From Hyperoodon ampullatus (lineage: Eukaryota; Chordata; Mammalia; Artiodactyla; Ziphiidae): a stretch of DNA of 64,000 nucleotides. Position 1 is the first letter of the stretch. Each line of letters opens with the position of its first letter. This document shows, in pieces, positions 23,926 to 36,090 of the stretch. The DNA is taken from assembly GCA_949752795.1 (NCBI GenBank), contig OX457062.1:91501777-91565776 (forward strand), given 5' to 3'. A model generated the notes under the pieces. That model was not told the origin of the DNA and searched no databases. It saw only the letters and a program-made list of their open reading frames with translations. A program made the translations under genes and the position numbers.

Positions 23926-24800
23926 ATAATAATAATAACAATATTTATTGAACATTTCCTATGTACCAGGCATGTATTTAAACGAACTTAATCCTCATTA
24001 CATGCTTTAATCCTCATTTTTTTAATTTAAAATTTAAAAAAAATTTTATACAATTTTAAAGGTTACTTTCCATTTACAGTTATTACAAAATAATGGCTAT
24101 ATTCCCCATATTCCCCATGTGGCACAGTACATCCTTGAGCCTGTCTTCTACCCAACGGGTTGTACCTCCCACTCCCCCACCTCTATAATGCCCTTCCCCC
24201 ACCACTGGTGACCACTAGTTTGTTCTCTATATCTGTCAGTCTGCTTCTTTTATGTTACATTCACTAGTTTGTTGTATTTTTTAGATTCCATATGTGAGCA
24301 GTATCATATAGTATTTATCTTTCTCTGTCTGATTTATTTCACATAGCATAATGCTCTCCAAGTCCATCCATGTTGCTGCAAATGGCAAAATTTCATTCTT
24401 TTTTATGGTTTTTTTTTATAGTTAGGGAGTAGTATTCCATTGTGTATATATATATATATACCACATCTTTTAAAAAAATTTTTATTGGAGTATAGTTGAT
24501 TTACAATGTTGTGTTACTTTCAGATGTACAGCAAAGTGAATCAGTTATACATATACATATATCTATTCTTCTTCTTAGATTCTTTTCCCATATAGGCCAT
24601 TACAGAGTATTGAGTGGAGTTCCCTGTGCTATACAGTAGGTTCTTATTAGTTATCTATCTTATATATAGTAGTGTGTATAAATCAACAATCCTCATTAAA
24701 TGCCCATGAGTTGGGTACAATTATTTCCCCCATTTTATAGATGAGAAAACTGAGGCACAGAAAAGGTAAGGAACTTGTCAAAGGTTATATAACCAGAAAG
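23926..24800 (-). mobile_element. Antisense L1 3' ends inserted into an older MIR-like repeat
   Basis: An antisense MIR-like repeat starts at about 23,926 (ATTGAACATTTCCTATGTAC) and resumes at 24,689 (GATGAGAAAACTGAGGCACA). Between them lie two antisense L1 3' segments: 24,020-24,470 with TTGTTCTCTATATCTGTCAG and CATCCATGTTGCTGCAAATG, and 24,470-24,687 with TGGAGTATAGTTGATTTACA and GAGTTCCCTGTGCTATACAG. AATCCTCAT occurs on both sides (24,009 and 24,689) and is the likely target duplication. Confidence 0.8.
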
Positions 24801-25046
24801 GAGTGTGTACTAAATGTATTTGAATTGCTGATTTTAATGACCTCTAAGAGATGCTTTGAAAAAAACTCTCAGAACAACTCAAACAACATGAGAAAAAGGT
24901 AAGAGAATGAGAGGATCAACCCAGGAGGTCCAACATCTAACACATATGTATACAAAGAGGAAGAAGTGAAAATGGAAGGAATTATTTTTAAATAGTATAA
25001 TAACATTGCCTTACATTTAAATGAGCTTTCAGATTACTAACAATAA

Positions 25047-25480
25047 ATGAATGGGAAAAAAAAAAAGACGTACAATCCAAAACCCATCTTAGCAAAATTT
25101 GACAACTCCAAGGATGAAGATAAAACCCTAAAAACTTTCAGAGAGAAAAAAGAGGTCACTTATGAAAGATTGGAATTAAAACTGGCATCAGACTTCTTAA
25201 CAGTAACTCTGGAAGCCAGAAGTCAATGGAGCAATGCCTTCCAGAATTGAGAAAACTGTATCCAACCTAATATTCCATAGCACCCAAGCCAGGAGTCAAG
25301 TGTGAGACACTGAATGCACAGGAACTGGTAACAGGTGTTACCTGTAGGAGGGAAACTGAGGGCTAGGTGTGGGCAACAGACTTACCTTTCACTGTGGACC
25401 ATTTTGTTCTGTTTGAATGTTTACCATATGCTTATCACATTATTCCAAAAAGTTTAGAATCAAAAAATCATGTTTAAGTG
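25047..25480 (+). mobile_element. L1M-type LINE 3' fragment, sense
   Basis: TGGCATCAGACTTCTTAACA and GAAGTCAATGGAGCAATGCC are typical of the end of older mammalian L1M elements. The short frame at 25,047-25,250 is part of this fossil, not a gene. Confidence 0.7.
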
Positions 25481-26149
25481 ATGCCAATAGTTAATTAAAT
25501 TTGGAAACCACCAAAAGCCCTTGGATGATTACTGGTTCTCCACTCCTCTCTTGTAAGCATGAAGTAGGCAGGGAGAAAGGGAGGTCAGCCAGAACCTGTT
25601 TGCTGCACTGGTGAAAATGCAAAGATCTTCTGGAAGTCAATCCTCTGGCGAGCCAAAGCCAAGACTCATCATTAGGTCATTTGAATAAATACATGAGTGA
25701 ATGAAAGGATAAATGAGCATGAAGCAGCCATTTGAGTCATTTGGGTGTGGGTGAGTGAGAGGAAGGAAGTAAAGCTAGGGGAAATTGGCATTGTAAATCC
25801 TCCCTTGCTGAGACCTGACATTTTCTGCAGGGATGTATATTGGGTGTAGGGAACCAAAGTGTAACGCTAGGTCTCTTCTTACCACCTCAACATGAGAAGT
25901 TGAAGTCTGGTTTAGCCGATTTAGCTGTATACCATTATTAAGTAGTATACAGATCAAGGTCCAGATTTTTAATTGCCATTCTCTGTCTCTGGGAGAATAG
26001 AAGCTCTGAGATGTTTCTTGTGAAGCATGAGCTAAGCCTGATTATAGTCCTGCTCACATACTTGATATAGGAAGCATATTAAAGCTTATTGCAGTCCTTA
26101 AGAACTTATCTAATTCAGTAGTTATTTATAAGCCCTTTTAAAAGAGTCT
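25481..26149. other. Intergenic sequence, nothing recognised
   Basis: AT-rich DNA without a recognisable gene or repeat. Confidence 0.4.
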
Positions 26150-26500
26150 GTGTTACACACGTAGAGAACGGACTTGAGGACACGGGGAGGGGGAAGGGTA
26201 AGCTGGGACGAAGTGAGAGAGCGGCCTGGACTTTATATACACTACCAAGTGTAAAATGATAGCTAGTGGGAAGCAGCCGCATAGCACAGGGAGATCAGCT
26301 CGGTGCTTTGTGACACCTAGAGGGGTGGGATAGGGAGGGTGGGAGGCAAACACAATAGGGAGGAGATACGGGGATATATATATATGTATAGCTGATTCAC
26401 TTTGTTATAAAGCAGAAACTAACACACCATTGTAAAGCAATTATATGCCAGTAAAGATGTTAAAAAAAAATAAAAACACTAAGCTGCGTAAGAAAAAAAT
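26150..26500 (+). mobile_element. L1 3' end, sense, young-looking
   Basis: GAACGGACTTGAGGACACGG starts the preserved part. AAGCAGCCGCATAGCACAGG, TCAGCTCGGTGCTTTGTGAC and AAGCAATTATATGCCAGTAA precede an A-rich tail. This is the abundant cetartiodactyl L1 3' end; it is 5' truncated and little diverged. Confidence 0.85.
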
Positions 26501-26635
26501 AAATAAGAGTCTGTGTTAAATAGTAATGAATGGTCACCTTTTCATGAGCATATTAGTAAGAATATATTCCAGCACTTTAGCCAAATGATAATAGGTCAGT
26601 AGCATCAGCCTCTTGGAGAAAGACTATATTCTTTT

Positions 26636-26922
26636 TTTAAAATTAATTAATTAATTAATTTTATTTTTGGCTGCGTTGGGTCTTTGTTGCTGCGCTCAGG
26701 TTTTTCTCTAGTTGCGGTGAGCAGAGGCTACTCTTCGTTGCGGTGCATGGGCTTCTCATTGTGGTGGCTCCTCTTGTTGCAGAGCACGGGCCCTAGGCAC
26801 GTGGGCTCAGTAGTTGTGGTGCACGGGCTCAGTAGATGTGACGCACGGGTTTAGTTGCTCCGCAGCATGCAGGCTCTTACTGGATCAGGGATTGAGCCCA
26901 TGTCTCCTGCATTGGCAGGAGG
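26636..26922 (-). mobile_element. CHR-type SINE, long form, antisense, 5' truncated
   Basis: An ATTAATTAATTAATT tract is followed by TTTTGGCTGCGTTGGGTCTT and the usual GGGCTCAGTAGTTGTGG modules. The element stops at GCATTGGCAGGAGGA, before the expected head. TATATTCTT flanks both sides (from about 26,625 and 26,925), so the truncation happened at insertion. Confidence 0.85.
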
Positions 26923-27119
26923 ATTATATTCTTGAATCTTGGATACAAATGCCATTTGGGGGAATTACTCTCTTCCACATTCTACCTGCCATAATCTTTG
27001 AAGATGATTTCTTTTTGCCCCCATGATATTAGGATGGCACAGCTTCTGTAAACATTTCCCCATGACATATTCCAGGAAAATGTGTTACTGGAATGATGTG
27101 AAGAGTATAGTTTATATCA

Positions 27120-27370
27120 TTTGTAGAGCATGGGAAGTCTGAAGTCAGACTGAGTTGAGGTTATTAACTTTGAGATCTTAGCAAATTACTTAACTTCTCT
27201 GAGTCTTAGGTTTTGCTCTGTAAGATGAGGTAAACCCTGTTTCATAGGGTTAAGTGATTAAATGAATTTATATATATAAAATGTATATATATGTATGTAT
27301 TCCTCAGCATACGGTAACTGGCATATAGTAAGCACTCAGTGAATGTTAGATATTGTTAATATTATAAAGC
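27120..27370 (+). repeat. MIR SINE, sense, with TA-rich expansion
   Basis: AAGTCTGAAGTCAGACTGAG, TTAACTTCTCTGAGTCTTAG, TCATAGGGTTAAGTGATTAA and GTAAGCACTCAGTGAATGTT follow MIR order. An AT-rich TATATATA stretch near 27,268 lies inside it. Confidence 0.75.
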
Positions 27371-27694
27371 ATTTTTATGATTGCAGAGTACTTTCAGATA
27401 AACTAACACTAAACTACAATTCCCACTTACTCTGCATAACAAAACTCAAAATATATATGGGAAAGAATTGTGAAATCTAAAAAGTGCTATGCAGACATAA
27501 AAGTGGTAATATCAAGCTTATCATTACATTTTTATAAAACAGAATGAATTCATGTCATAACCTACTCCTAGGGCTGTTGTGTTTACCAAAAAACTTGTGA
27601 ATAGTTAAAGCATTTTTAATTCTATGAGACAGTGATTATCATTGTGAGTGGGGAGGTAGAGGAAGCTAATGCATAATTTTTTAAACATTTATTA

Positions 27695-28225
27695 AAGGAT
27701 GTGGTAGGCAGCCTCTAAGATTGTCTCCAGAATTCCTCCCTCCTAGTATTCCTTCTGCTTGATTGTGGGCAGGAATAATATAATCACTTATAACAAATAT
27801 CAGTAGAATATGGCAACAGGTGTCTCCTCTGAGTTTCCATCTTCGACACTTTCTTGTGCTTTCTTTTGGGTCACTTACCCTGGGGGAAGCCAGCTGCCAT
27901 GGGGTGAGGCAGCCCTTTGGAGAGGCCCATGCAAGTGAGGGATTGAGACCTTCCAACAGCCACGTGTGTAAGCTTAGAAATGGAGTCTCCCTACCTTAGT
28001 CAAACCTTCAGATGAGACCACAGCCCCAGCCAACAGTTTTACTGCACCTCATGGGAGACCCTAAGCCAAAGCTACCCAGCTGAGCTGTGCCCAGATTCCT
28101 GACCCACGGAAACTATGAAATATGTTTGTTGTTTTAAGCTGCTAAGTTTTGGAATGAGTTTGAAACTCTAACTGCTAAGTTTTGGAATAAGTTCGATTTG
28201 TTATGCAGAAAGAGGTAATTAGTAA
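27695..28225 (+). mobile_element. MLT1 (ERVL-MaLR) LTR, sense
   Basis: GGCAGCCTCTAAGATTGTCT, AATATGGCAACAGGTGTCTC, ACCTTCAGATGAGACCACAG, GATTCCTGACCCACGGAAAC and TTGTTTTAAGCTGCTAAGTT appear in MLT1 order. A short internal duplication, CTAAGTTTTGGAAT, lies near the end. Confidence 0.8.
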
Positions 28226-28234
28226 AGAAGTATG

Positions 28235-28530
28235 AGATACACACCTAAACTGCACAGTCATAAGTGTACAGTTTGATGAATTTCACAAATGAACACTCCC
28301 AAGTAACAAGCACCCAAGTCTAGAAATAGAACTTAATCAGTCCCTTGGATGCCTCCCCATGTTCCCATCAACCCATTCCTCCTTCTTCGAAGGGTAACCA
28401 CCATTTGGACTTCTAACAGAATAGATGAATTTTCTGTTCCTGTACCTTGTATAAACAGAAGCACGTAGCATGTACTCTTTTGTGTCTACCTTCTTTGGGT
28501 CAGCAGTACATTCCTCTTGTCTAGTTTTTA
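28235..28530 (+). repeat. L1-family 3'-UTR-like fossil
   Basis: GTGTACAGTTTGATGAATTT, AAGTAACAAGCACCCAAGTC and GGGTAACCACCATTTGGACT resemble an old L1M/L1ME 3' end. The family is uncertain. Confidence 0.55.
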
Positions 28531-28769
28531 AAGGCCTGCTCTAAAATGCCATTGTTTAATTACAGTATTTAATCTATTCCAAATAGTAGTAAAGAAGAGT
28601 ATGAGTTGATATATATGTAAAAATGGGAGCATAATAGAGAAAGATTGAGAAGCATCTCTGTATATGACCAAGGGTAGAAAAGAAGATGATGAGAAGGTCT
28701 GCAGGAATTCACAAGAATCCCGGCAGAACTCTAGAGCAATAAAATGTTTGTTAAATATATATATACTGA

Positions 28770-29400
28770 CAGGCAATATAATACACTGTTAAGAGTATGG
28801 GTGTTACAGAAGAAATGCCTGGATTAGAATCATGCCTCTACTCCTTACTAACTGTGTGATCTGGGCAAATTAATCTCTCTGTGCCTCAGCATCTTTGTCT
28901 ATAGAATGAGAATAATACTAGTGCTTACCTCACAGGATTGTTGAGAAGATTAAAACTGGAAATAAATATAAATTGAGGGCTTCCCTGGTGGTGCAGTGGT
29001 TAAGAATCCGCCTGCCAATGCAAGGAACACAGGTTCAAGCCCTGGTCCAGGAAGATGCCACATGCCGCAGAGCAGCTAAGCCCGTGCACCACAGCTACCG
29101 AGCCTGCACTGTAGAGCCCGCGAGCCACAACTACTGAGCCCACGTGCCACATCTACTGAAGCCTGCGCACCTAGAGCCTGTGCTCCACAACAAGGGAAGC
29201 CACCGCAATGAGAAGCCCGTGCACTGCGCCGAAGAGAAGCCCCCACTCGCTGCAACTAGAGAAAGCCCACGTGCAGCAACGAAGACTCAACGGAGCCAAA
29301 AATTTTTTTTAATTAAAAAAAAAGCAAAATAAATATAAATAGAATAGTGCAATGCTTTGCACAAAATGAGCATTCAAAAATTGTTAGCTATTATTGATAA
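28770..29400 (+). repeat. Sense MIR split by a SINE
   Basis: The left half (28,780-28,976) has ACAGAAGAAATGCCTGGATT and CTGTGTGATCTGGGCAAATT. The right half (29,330-29,400) has AATAGTGCAATGCTTTGCAC. The CHR SINE at 28,978 interrupts it. Confidence 0.75.
28978..29325 (+). mobile_element. CHR-type SINE, long form, sense
   Basis: GGGCTTCCCTGGTGGTGCAG is the head. CACAACTACTGAGCCCACGT is one of the repeated modules, and AACGAAGACTCAACGGAGCC precedes the tail. AAATAAATATAAAT flanks both sides (from about 28,961 and 29,328). It sits inside the MIR above. Confidence 0.92.
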
Positions 29401-30290
29401 ATGTTTCCATAGGGAGTTTTTAAAAAATATATTGGGTGACCAATTTGTACTATCATTTTGTTTCTTGGCTCTTCTGTCTGTCCCTAGAGTGGGTAATGGA
29501 GAGGGAAACAGATGAAGTTCAGACCAGGCATCTTCTCTTTGTAATTAGCTTTGATGGGAAGGTGGAGGAGGAAGGATAAAGTTAAAGGCTGAAATGAGGC
29601 TTTAACTTATCAATAGATTTTAATTATAAGCATAATCTCAAGTCTCCATTGCTGTGAATCCCTAAAAATTGACTACTCTCAGTAGCCAGTCTGTGTCTAT
29701 TTTTAATTTCCTCCCTCTGGTCAAATCTCTGCTGAAGGTAATAAAAGATTTAGATTTAGAAAGCGACTTAGCATTTGGAATGAGATAGAGGCTATAAATA
29801 GGCATGTCAATGAAACAGGTTAGCTCTTGGAATCTCAGCATCAAAGGCATACATTCTTGTCTGATCTGCACACTGACACGGGGCATGCTTGTAGGGGTCT
29901 CTAGACAGGTGTGTGTGTGTGTGTGTGTGTATGTGTGTGTGTGGTGCTGCATATGTGGACATGAATACATGCACGGAACATGTACAATCATACTACTGAG
30001 AACAGAATTCTGAGGGATAACTGGTGTATTTTTTAGTAGCAGAGTGATCCCTGTAGACTAGATTGGTAGCCTTACCCTGACAATTAGTACTGGAGAAATC
30101 AAGGTAAACCATTACTCCCAGATGGCCAACCCCCAGGTGTAGGACAGTGGTAGGTAGAGCTTACATGCTGATTTTGTGATACTATAGACCAGTCTGTGAG
30201 ACCTGACCAGGATCAAGGGTCCACAGTGATGTTCTAATCTGCCAAACACTGAGGTCAGCTTGACAACTCATTTCCTAAGCAGTCAGGCTG
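29401..30290. other. Intergenic sequence with a GT microsatellite
   Basis: A (GT)n repeat, partly GTAT, lies at about 29,909-29,942. Nothing else was assigned. Confidence 0.5.
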
Positions 30291-30294
30291 CCAT

Positions 30295-30720
30295 TCCCAG
30301 TCTTTGGAATGTCATCACCTATGAATTAGAGCTGCTAAAAGTCCAACCTATTCTTCAGGCCCAGGTTAAATACTTCCTTTTGTATGAAGCCATCCCTGAT
30401 CGCCTTGGTGATCTTCCTCTTCTAAACCCTAGAGCATGTTCTGACCCTCACATTCATATTTATCACACACACTGCTTTGAACTGGATTTGTTGGGTGCCT
30501 CTTTTGTTTCTCTATTATTGGGACGTCTTCATAGACAAAAGACAATGTCATTCATCTCTGTAGCCCGGCACGATCTAGGGTGGTAACAGGAGTGCTACTC
30601 ATATTCCTTGAACAACTGTGCACTCCTGGTTACCCAGCTCTGGCTGCCAACTATTTTGTCAATGTTCCCGTTAGTTTGTGGTACCCAGAATCTGAAGCAT
30701 GGCAGATAAGATGTTTAAGG
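30295..30720 (+). repeat. L2 3' region, then a short L3/CR1-like piece
   Basis: CTATTCTTCAGGCCCAGGTT, TGAAGCCATCCCTGATCGCC and CATTCATCTCTGTAGCCCGG follow the L2 3' order. GCCAACTATTTTGTCAATGT near 30,648 resembles the CR1-like piece at 32,460. The 108-codon open frame here is within the fossil. Confidence 0.6.
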
Positions 30721-31977
30721 AAATGCTATAGAAATCAGTATTCCTGAATATCTTATGATATACAATAATAAACAATTTGATACTAACAGACCTGTCAAGA
30801 ACTTATAAAAGTTTTCCTGTGATTTCAGGTTCTCCGTGATAATGAGAGACTATGAACAATTTCATATGTTTTAGCAGATTAGTTTTAAATGTGAAATTGA
30901 CCTGAAGGCAGGATAATGACCAAGATGACCTTCTGGGCCTTCCCAAGCTTGAGATTCTAGATTACAGGGAACCAGAGCATTCTAGGGTTTTGTAATTCAG
31001 TAAATTACCAACCTAAAACAAAGGCTAAACATCAAGATTTAAAGGACCCTGAGGGTTCTTCTGCTGATTTCTCCCCTCTAAGCCACCTGGGATGGATTTT
31101 TGTTCCTTCCCTCTTGCCTTTCCTTATTGACTCTCTGAAGATGATACTTCACAATACCTGAGTAATTGATTTGTTTCATAAGAAGTTCTGCAATGAAAAT
31201 AAGTTTTTTTGGTCTTAGACAAAGTAAACACCTATTTCAGTTGGAAAAAGTTAAACCAGTGACCTTAAGTTATTTTTTTAAAGTGTGTGTTTCTATTTCT
31301 TTAATGACGTTTTTCTCAAATGCCTGATCATATTTTCTAAGATTTCCATTTTTTCCATTGTCCTTGGAAACTAAATGCATACAGTTTGAAATTTAGCATA
31401 TAACCACAAATGGCAGCAAAGTGCTTTTCAAGCTTAAATCCAAGGTCGTCTATAATTCTTTGTCAATTTTAATCCTTTTTACTATTATAAAAATATAAGG
31501 TGAGGCTCGGCTAATCTCGCTAAGCAAATTCTGCCCCCTTGTGGATTAAAATATCCACATATAGGAAAGAAATGCTACAGTTGCATGGGGCCAGTTCCTT
31601 TTCTATCAAAGAGCCCGTCAGTGATCTTGGAAAGTAATGTTACAATGGAACAAAACTAGACTATTTGTATAAATTGTGTAAGAGCTGGTAGATGATGACA
31701 AAATACACTGACAGCTAATAGTATACATCTGTATCTTACACTTTGTATACGAGGACCGTGCCTTGACTATATCAAGCATTGGAAAAATATTTCATAGAAT
31801 GTTAGGAAGGACATGAAATATTGAGTTTAACATCCACACATAAGGATCCCTTTCACAGCCCCTGACATACCCACACTTGAGTGACTCCAGGAATGGAAAA
31901 TTCACTAAATGATTCAGTGCATTCTCCGATCAGGCAGGGACTAACTGTTAGAAAGTCTATCAACATATTAAACCCAA
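30721..31977. other. Intergenic sequence, nothing recognised
   Basis: AT-rich DNA without assignable repeats or exons. Confidence 0.4.
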
Positions 31978-32155
31978 ATGTGGATAAACAACAAGGTCCT
32001 ACTGTATAGCACAGGGCACTATATTCAATATCCTGTGATAAACCATAATGGAAAAGAATTTGAAAAAGAATATATATATGTATAACTGAGTTGCTTTGCT
32101 GCACAGCAATAATTAACACAACATTGTAATTCAACTATAATTCAATTAAAAATAT
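31978..32155 (+). mobile_element. L1 3' end fragment, sense
   Basis: ATAAACAACAAGGTCCTACT, GTATAGCACAGGGCACTATA, GTATAACTGAGTTGCTTTGC and AACACAACATTGTAATTCAA are standard L1 3' landmarks. It is 5' truncated. Confidence 0.85.
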
Positions 32156-32189
32156 TAAGCCCAAATGGAATAGATCCTTTGTAAGAGAA

Positions 32190-32780
32190 TCATATCATTT
32201 CAGAATTGGAAAGAGGTGTTGGAGATCTCCCAGTTTATCCTTTTATGATTGAATCTATTACACCATCTGGACCTAATTCTACTCTCTGGAACAACACTCA
32301 ATAAGCCTATTACTTGTTTTGTAGGCTTTTAAATGTTGGAAAGGAACTACCACGTTGCCCCTTAGTCTTCCATCTTGCTACCTTTTCACCAATAATTGTG
32401 TCAACTATTCCTCATATGACATGTTTTTAGATCCCATCATCTCCCAGTTACAACCCTGGATGCCAACTTTTTTGTCAATGTCCCTCTCATGTGCAGCTTC
32501 TAGAACTGAACACAGATGTTCTGGATGTGCTCATGTGTCTAGGATAGAGGACAATGAAGGGGTTATTCCTCAAAGTGGTTTTACAACCCAAACTCCATGG
32601 GCTTTTTCAGCAGTTATATCATACTACTGGTCAGTGTAAATCTGGTAGCCCCCCAGGTCCTCCAGGTCTTTCCCACCCTACACTGTGCTTGTGCCTAGCT
32701 ATAACTTCTAACAATTGTCTCTATTAAATTTCATCAAGCCTTTGGCTCAGAATCCCAGCTAGCAAGATAATTATATATCT
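32190..32780. repeat. L3/CR1-clade LINE fossil
   Basis: TCCTCATATGACATGTTTTT, TTTTTTGTCAATGTCCCTCT, TTCTAGAACTGAACACAGAT and GATGTTCTGGATGTGCTCAT follow the order of CR1-like LINE 3' regions. It is very old, and boundaries are soft. The short open frames over it are not genes. Confidence 0.55.
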
Positions 32781-32939
32781 TAAATGTGTTCACTCAGATT
32801 AGCTCAGCTACCTAGCTCTGTGCCACCCATATTTAATAAACATGACCTCTGTGTTTCCAACCAATTTCAAGGCAAAGGCAATGACCTCTGGTGTGGGAAA
32901 GAGATTAGAATAAACACTGGAGGTGGGCCCATGTCCCCA

Positions 32940-33110
32940 CAGTCCCACCCATCAGCCGTGTGGACTCAGCTATGTGGTCCTCTGTTTTCTCTTCTCTGAA
33001 ACAGAGGTGATAACATGAGCTCATCGTGTGCTCATAGGGCCACGTGAGATAATGTATTTGAATAGGCTGAGTTAATTGTTAATTGCTAAATAAATGTAAA
33101 GTATTATTAA
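32940..33110 (+). repeat. MIR remnant, sense
   Basis: GGACTCAGCTATGTGGTCCT, CTGAAACAGAGGTGATAACA and CACGTGAGATAATGTATTTG match the sense MIR 3' half. Confidence 0.5.
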
Positions 33111-33280
33111 TCATTAGCTTTCAAATGGTTTGAGGAGGGAGGAGAAACTGTTATCATCTTATGTGTTCCCTTTATGCCTGATAGGTGAAGAGCTCCATAC
33201 AATTTTTTAATGTGGATAAATACACACAAAGTGTATATTGAGACAGTTTTTCACAGAGGGCAAGGAAGGTGAGTTGATAA

Positions 33281-33624
33281 TTTTTAAAAATTTATTTATT
33301 TTTGGCTGCATTAGGTCTTCGTTGCTGTGTGTGGGCTTTCTCTAGTTGCGGTGAGCGGAGGCTACTCTTTGTTGCAGTGCGCCAGCTTCTCATTGCGGTG
33401 GCTTCTCTTGTTGCAGAGCATGGGCTCTAGGCACACGGGCTTCAATAGTTGTGGCACACGGGCTCAGTAGTTGTGGTTCGCGGGCTCTAGAGCGCAGGCT
33501 GAGTAGCTGTGGCGCACGGGCTTAGTTGCTCCGCGGCATGTGGGATCTTCCCGGACCAGGGCTCGAACCCGTGTCCCCTGCATTGACAGGCAGATTCTTA
33601 ACCACTGTGCCACCAGGGGAGCCC
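33281..33624 (-). mobile_element. CHR-type SINE, long form, antisense
   Basis: TTTATTTATTTTTGGCTGCA opens it and TGTGCCACCAGGGGAGCCC closes it. GAGTTGATAATTTTTA on the left (from 33,271) recurs as GAGCTGATAATTTTTA on the right (from 33,627) with one substitution. Confidence 0.92.
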
Positions 33625-34439
33625 ATGAGCTGATAATTTTTAATCAGCCTGTGTTCAGTCTGGAAACGTCTTCACCTATCTTCTATCAGCATAAGGCTCA
33701 CCCTTTCCCCTCTCCTCTCCCCACTACATCCAGCCCTGCTCCTTCCCTCCCGCCCGCCTCCTTTACTCCATCTTCCTCCCCACTTCCTTCTGCCTTCCTT
33801 CTCCTCCTCTGAAACCAACCCCCAGGCTGGGAAGCCAGAGGAAGCTCTATACACTCCCACCTGAAGCCCAAGGCTGCCATCTTGGTCCTTGCACCCACAT
33901 TAATTTTAGGATTACAGGAACAAATGCTCACCCCCTGGGGGAAAAAGATAACAAGGCACCACACTGATTCCCAGATGCCTGAAATTCCACTGATAACCAC
34001 AGCTGCGTTCCTTCAGCTCCAGGCTTTCTCTAAATATCAATTATACGTTTGTCTCTGAGAAGACATTGAGATGAATCTAGCAGCTCAGAGTGAATTGGTT
34101 TTCCTTTTCCGAACACCTCATAAAGGCAGCTGGCTGGAGAGATGCTGGGTTTGGCCTGGGAAAGCAAAATAGAGAGAAGAGAAACTTGCCTGGTTCACAG
34201 CAAGGGCGCCTGAGAGGCTGACGAGAGGAGAGAGGCTGCCTCTGCTCAAGCTGCTCCTCCACCAGGAATGTTCTCTGCCTTCCTTGGGGTCTGTGCAGGA
34301 AAAGCCTGTCGTCTTCAGAACCAGCTTAATCCCACTTACTCTTTGGCGTCTTCCTTAACCACTCTTGTCGGAAATGATTGATCTTCCATACAATATGATC
34401 ACTTTTCCTAGGTGTGATCAAGATGTTGAAACATAGCAG
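33625..34439. other. Intergenic sequence, nothing recognised
   Basis: The stretch at 33,700-33,830 is strongly pyrimidine-rich on the plus strand. No exon or RNA gene was recognised. Confidence 0.4.
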
Positions 34440-35035
34440 CAAAAATAAGCAGCAAAATATACATGTATACATACATATATGTATGTATATATACGTATAC
34501 ATATGCATACATATATATACAGATACATATATATATGGAGAGAGCGAGCAAATGTGGCCAAATATTAAGAGTTACCTAGCAAAATGACTTTCAGCCTCCT
34601 CACAATTCTTCTTCACTTCCTCAGCATGTTTTTCTGGTTTTCCTTGTCTTTCACAGCATGGCGTGTACAACTATTAATAATAATAATGAACATTTGTTGA
34701 GTATGTACTGTATACCATGTGCCAGTGCCAGACACTTTACATACATCAAATGTAACCCTTAAAATCACCTTTCATGGCTGATGTTTTTATGCTCATTTTA
34801 CAGAGAAGGAAAAAGACTCAAGAGTGGTCAGGGAATTAATTGGTCTTAGGGCCAATTAAGTCCACATCTGTCTGACTCCAAACTCATGCTCTTTCTATTG
34901 CATCCTGCTGTACCTTGAATTGCATACAGTGTTCCAGAAACAGTCTGGAAGGTACACGCCTTCACACACACACACACCCCTACAGAATTTTTATATATAT
35001 ATATATAATACATATATAAATATATATATATTAGT
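34440..35035. repeat. TA/TATG microsatellites and an antisense MIR
   Basis: A complex ACATATATGTATG tract spans about 34,455-34,540. An antisense MIR with CATTTTACAGAGAAGGAAAA and CATCTGTCTGACTCCAAACT covers about 34,690-34,915. A (CA)n and (TA)n tract covers 34,963-35,030. Confidence 0.7.
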
Positions 35036-35872
35036 CTTAGAAATCAGGAGGCATTTGGGTGAGTCACTTCTCTCTAAGCCTCGATTTCTTGATCTATAAA
35101 TTAAGAGAAGTCTATTTTTAAATTTCCAAAATCCTTTTAATTTTTCTAAATGATGTTCGATGATTTTGATTTTCTTGAGGCTTTCTCAAATGTTCCATGT
35201 AAAGCAAAACACAAGAAAATTCTCCTCCCCTTCAGTTAAGAGAACAGGTCCATTGAAAAGAGTGTAGTCACCGAGTGGAAGGGGGTGCTTGCACCCCTCC
35301 ATTGCCTGTTAGCAGGTGCCCTGCTGTACACTAAATAGCGTGCATGACCTGTGTTGATGAGGGCAGCATAGAGGATCCATTCTTTGGAGAGAGTAGCAAG
35401 CAGACCCTGGGCAACTTGTACCCCGTAGGCATTCAGTAAGTATTTGAGAAGTAGAAAATTTCTCTCTTAGGGAAAGAAAAGAGAAATAGATATTTTATAT
35501 GCAGCATACTGGTTTCTATTAAAACTTACCCCTGGCCATTTGTCTCTTTGCATCCGTGAAAGCACGATGGGTCACCGGCAGCCCTAGGGGAGCCGTCTGA
35601 GAAAATTCAGCCAGGGTTCTCACTCCTGCCGCGTCTCTCGAACCCATACAGTCTGATCCAGAAATAGGGCCTCAGTATGTGAGGGAAACTGTTTTTGTCA
35701 GGGCTTGAAGACTATAGGCTTCACTTACTTGGCCTAAGTGAGCTTCCTTGAAAGGGTCGTCCAAGGCGTCTACCTGACCACTGAAACAATGCCAGCTCTT
35801 CATACATCACATTTACAGAAAGGCGATTTGAGAGTGACTGTTTTATGCGAGTAGAATAGTCAACTATGAGTG
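35036..35872. other. Intergenic sequence, nothing recognised
   Basis: No gene or clear repeat was recognised. Confidence 0.4.
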
Positions 35873-36090
35873 GGTTTTTTTTTGTTTTTTGTTTTTTTTG
35901 CCTTACCCGGGCCTCTCACTGTTGTGGCCTCTCCCGTTGTGGAGCACAGGCTCCAGACGCGCAGGCTCAGCAGCCATGGCTCACGGGCCCAGCCGCTCCG
36001 CGGCATGTAGGATCTTCCCAGACCAGGGCACGAACCCACGTCCCCTGCATCGGCAGGCGGACTCTCAACCACTGCGCCACCAGGGAAGCC
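35873..36090 (-). mobile_element. CHR-type SINE (short cetacean form), antisense
   Basis: Interrupted poly-T is followed by CCGGGCCTCTCACTGTTGTG and a head ending CGCCACCAGGGAAGCC. CTATGAGTG flanks it on both sides (from about 35,864 and 36,091). Confidence 0.93.

Noticed and set aside
33672..34000. Overlapping Gly/Arg-rich minus-strand frames
   Set aside because: They arise from a pyrimidine-rich stretch and have no other support.
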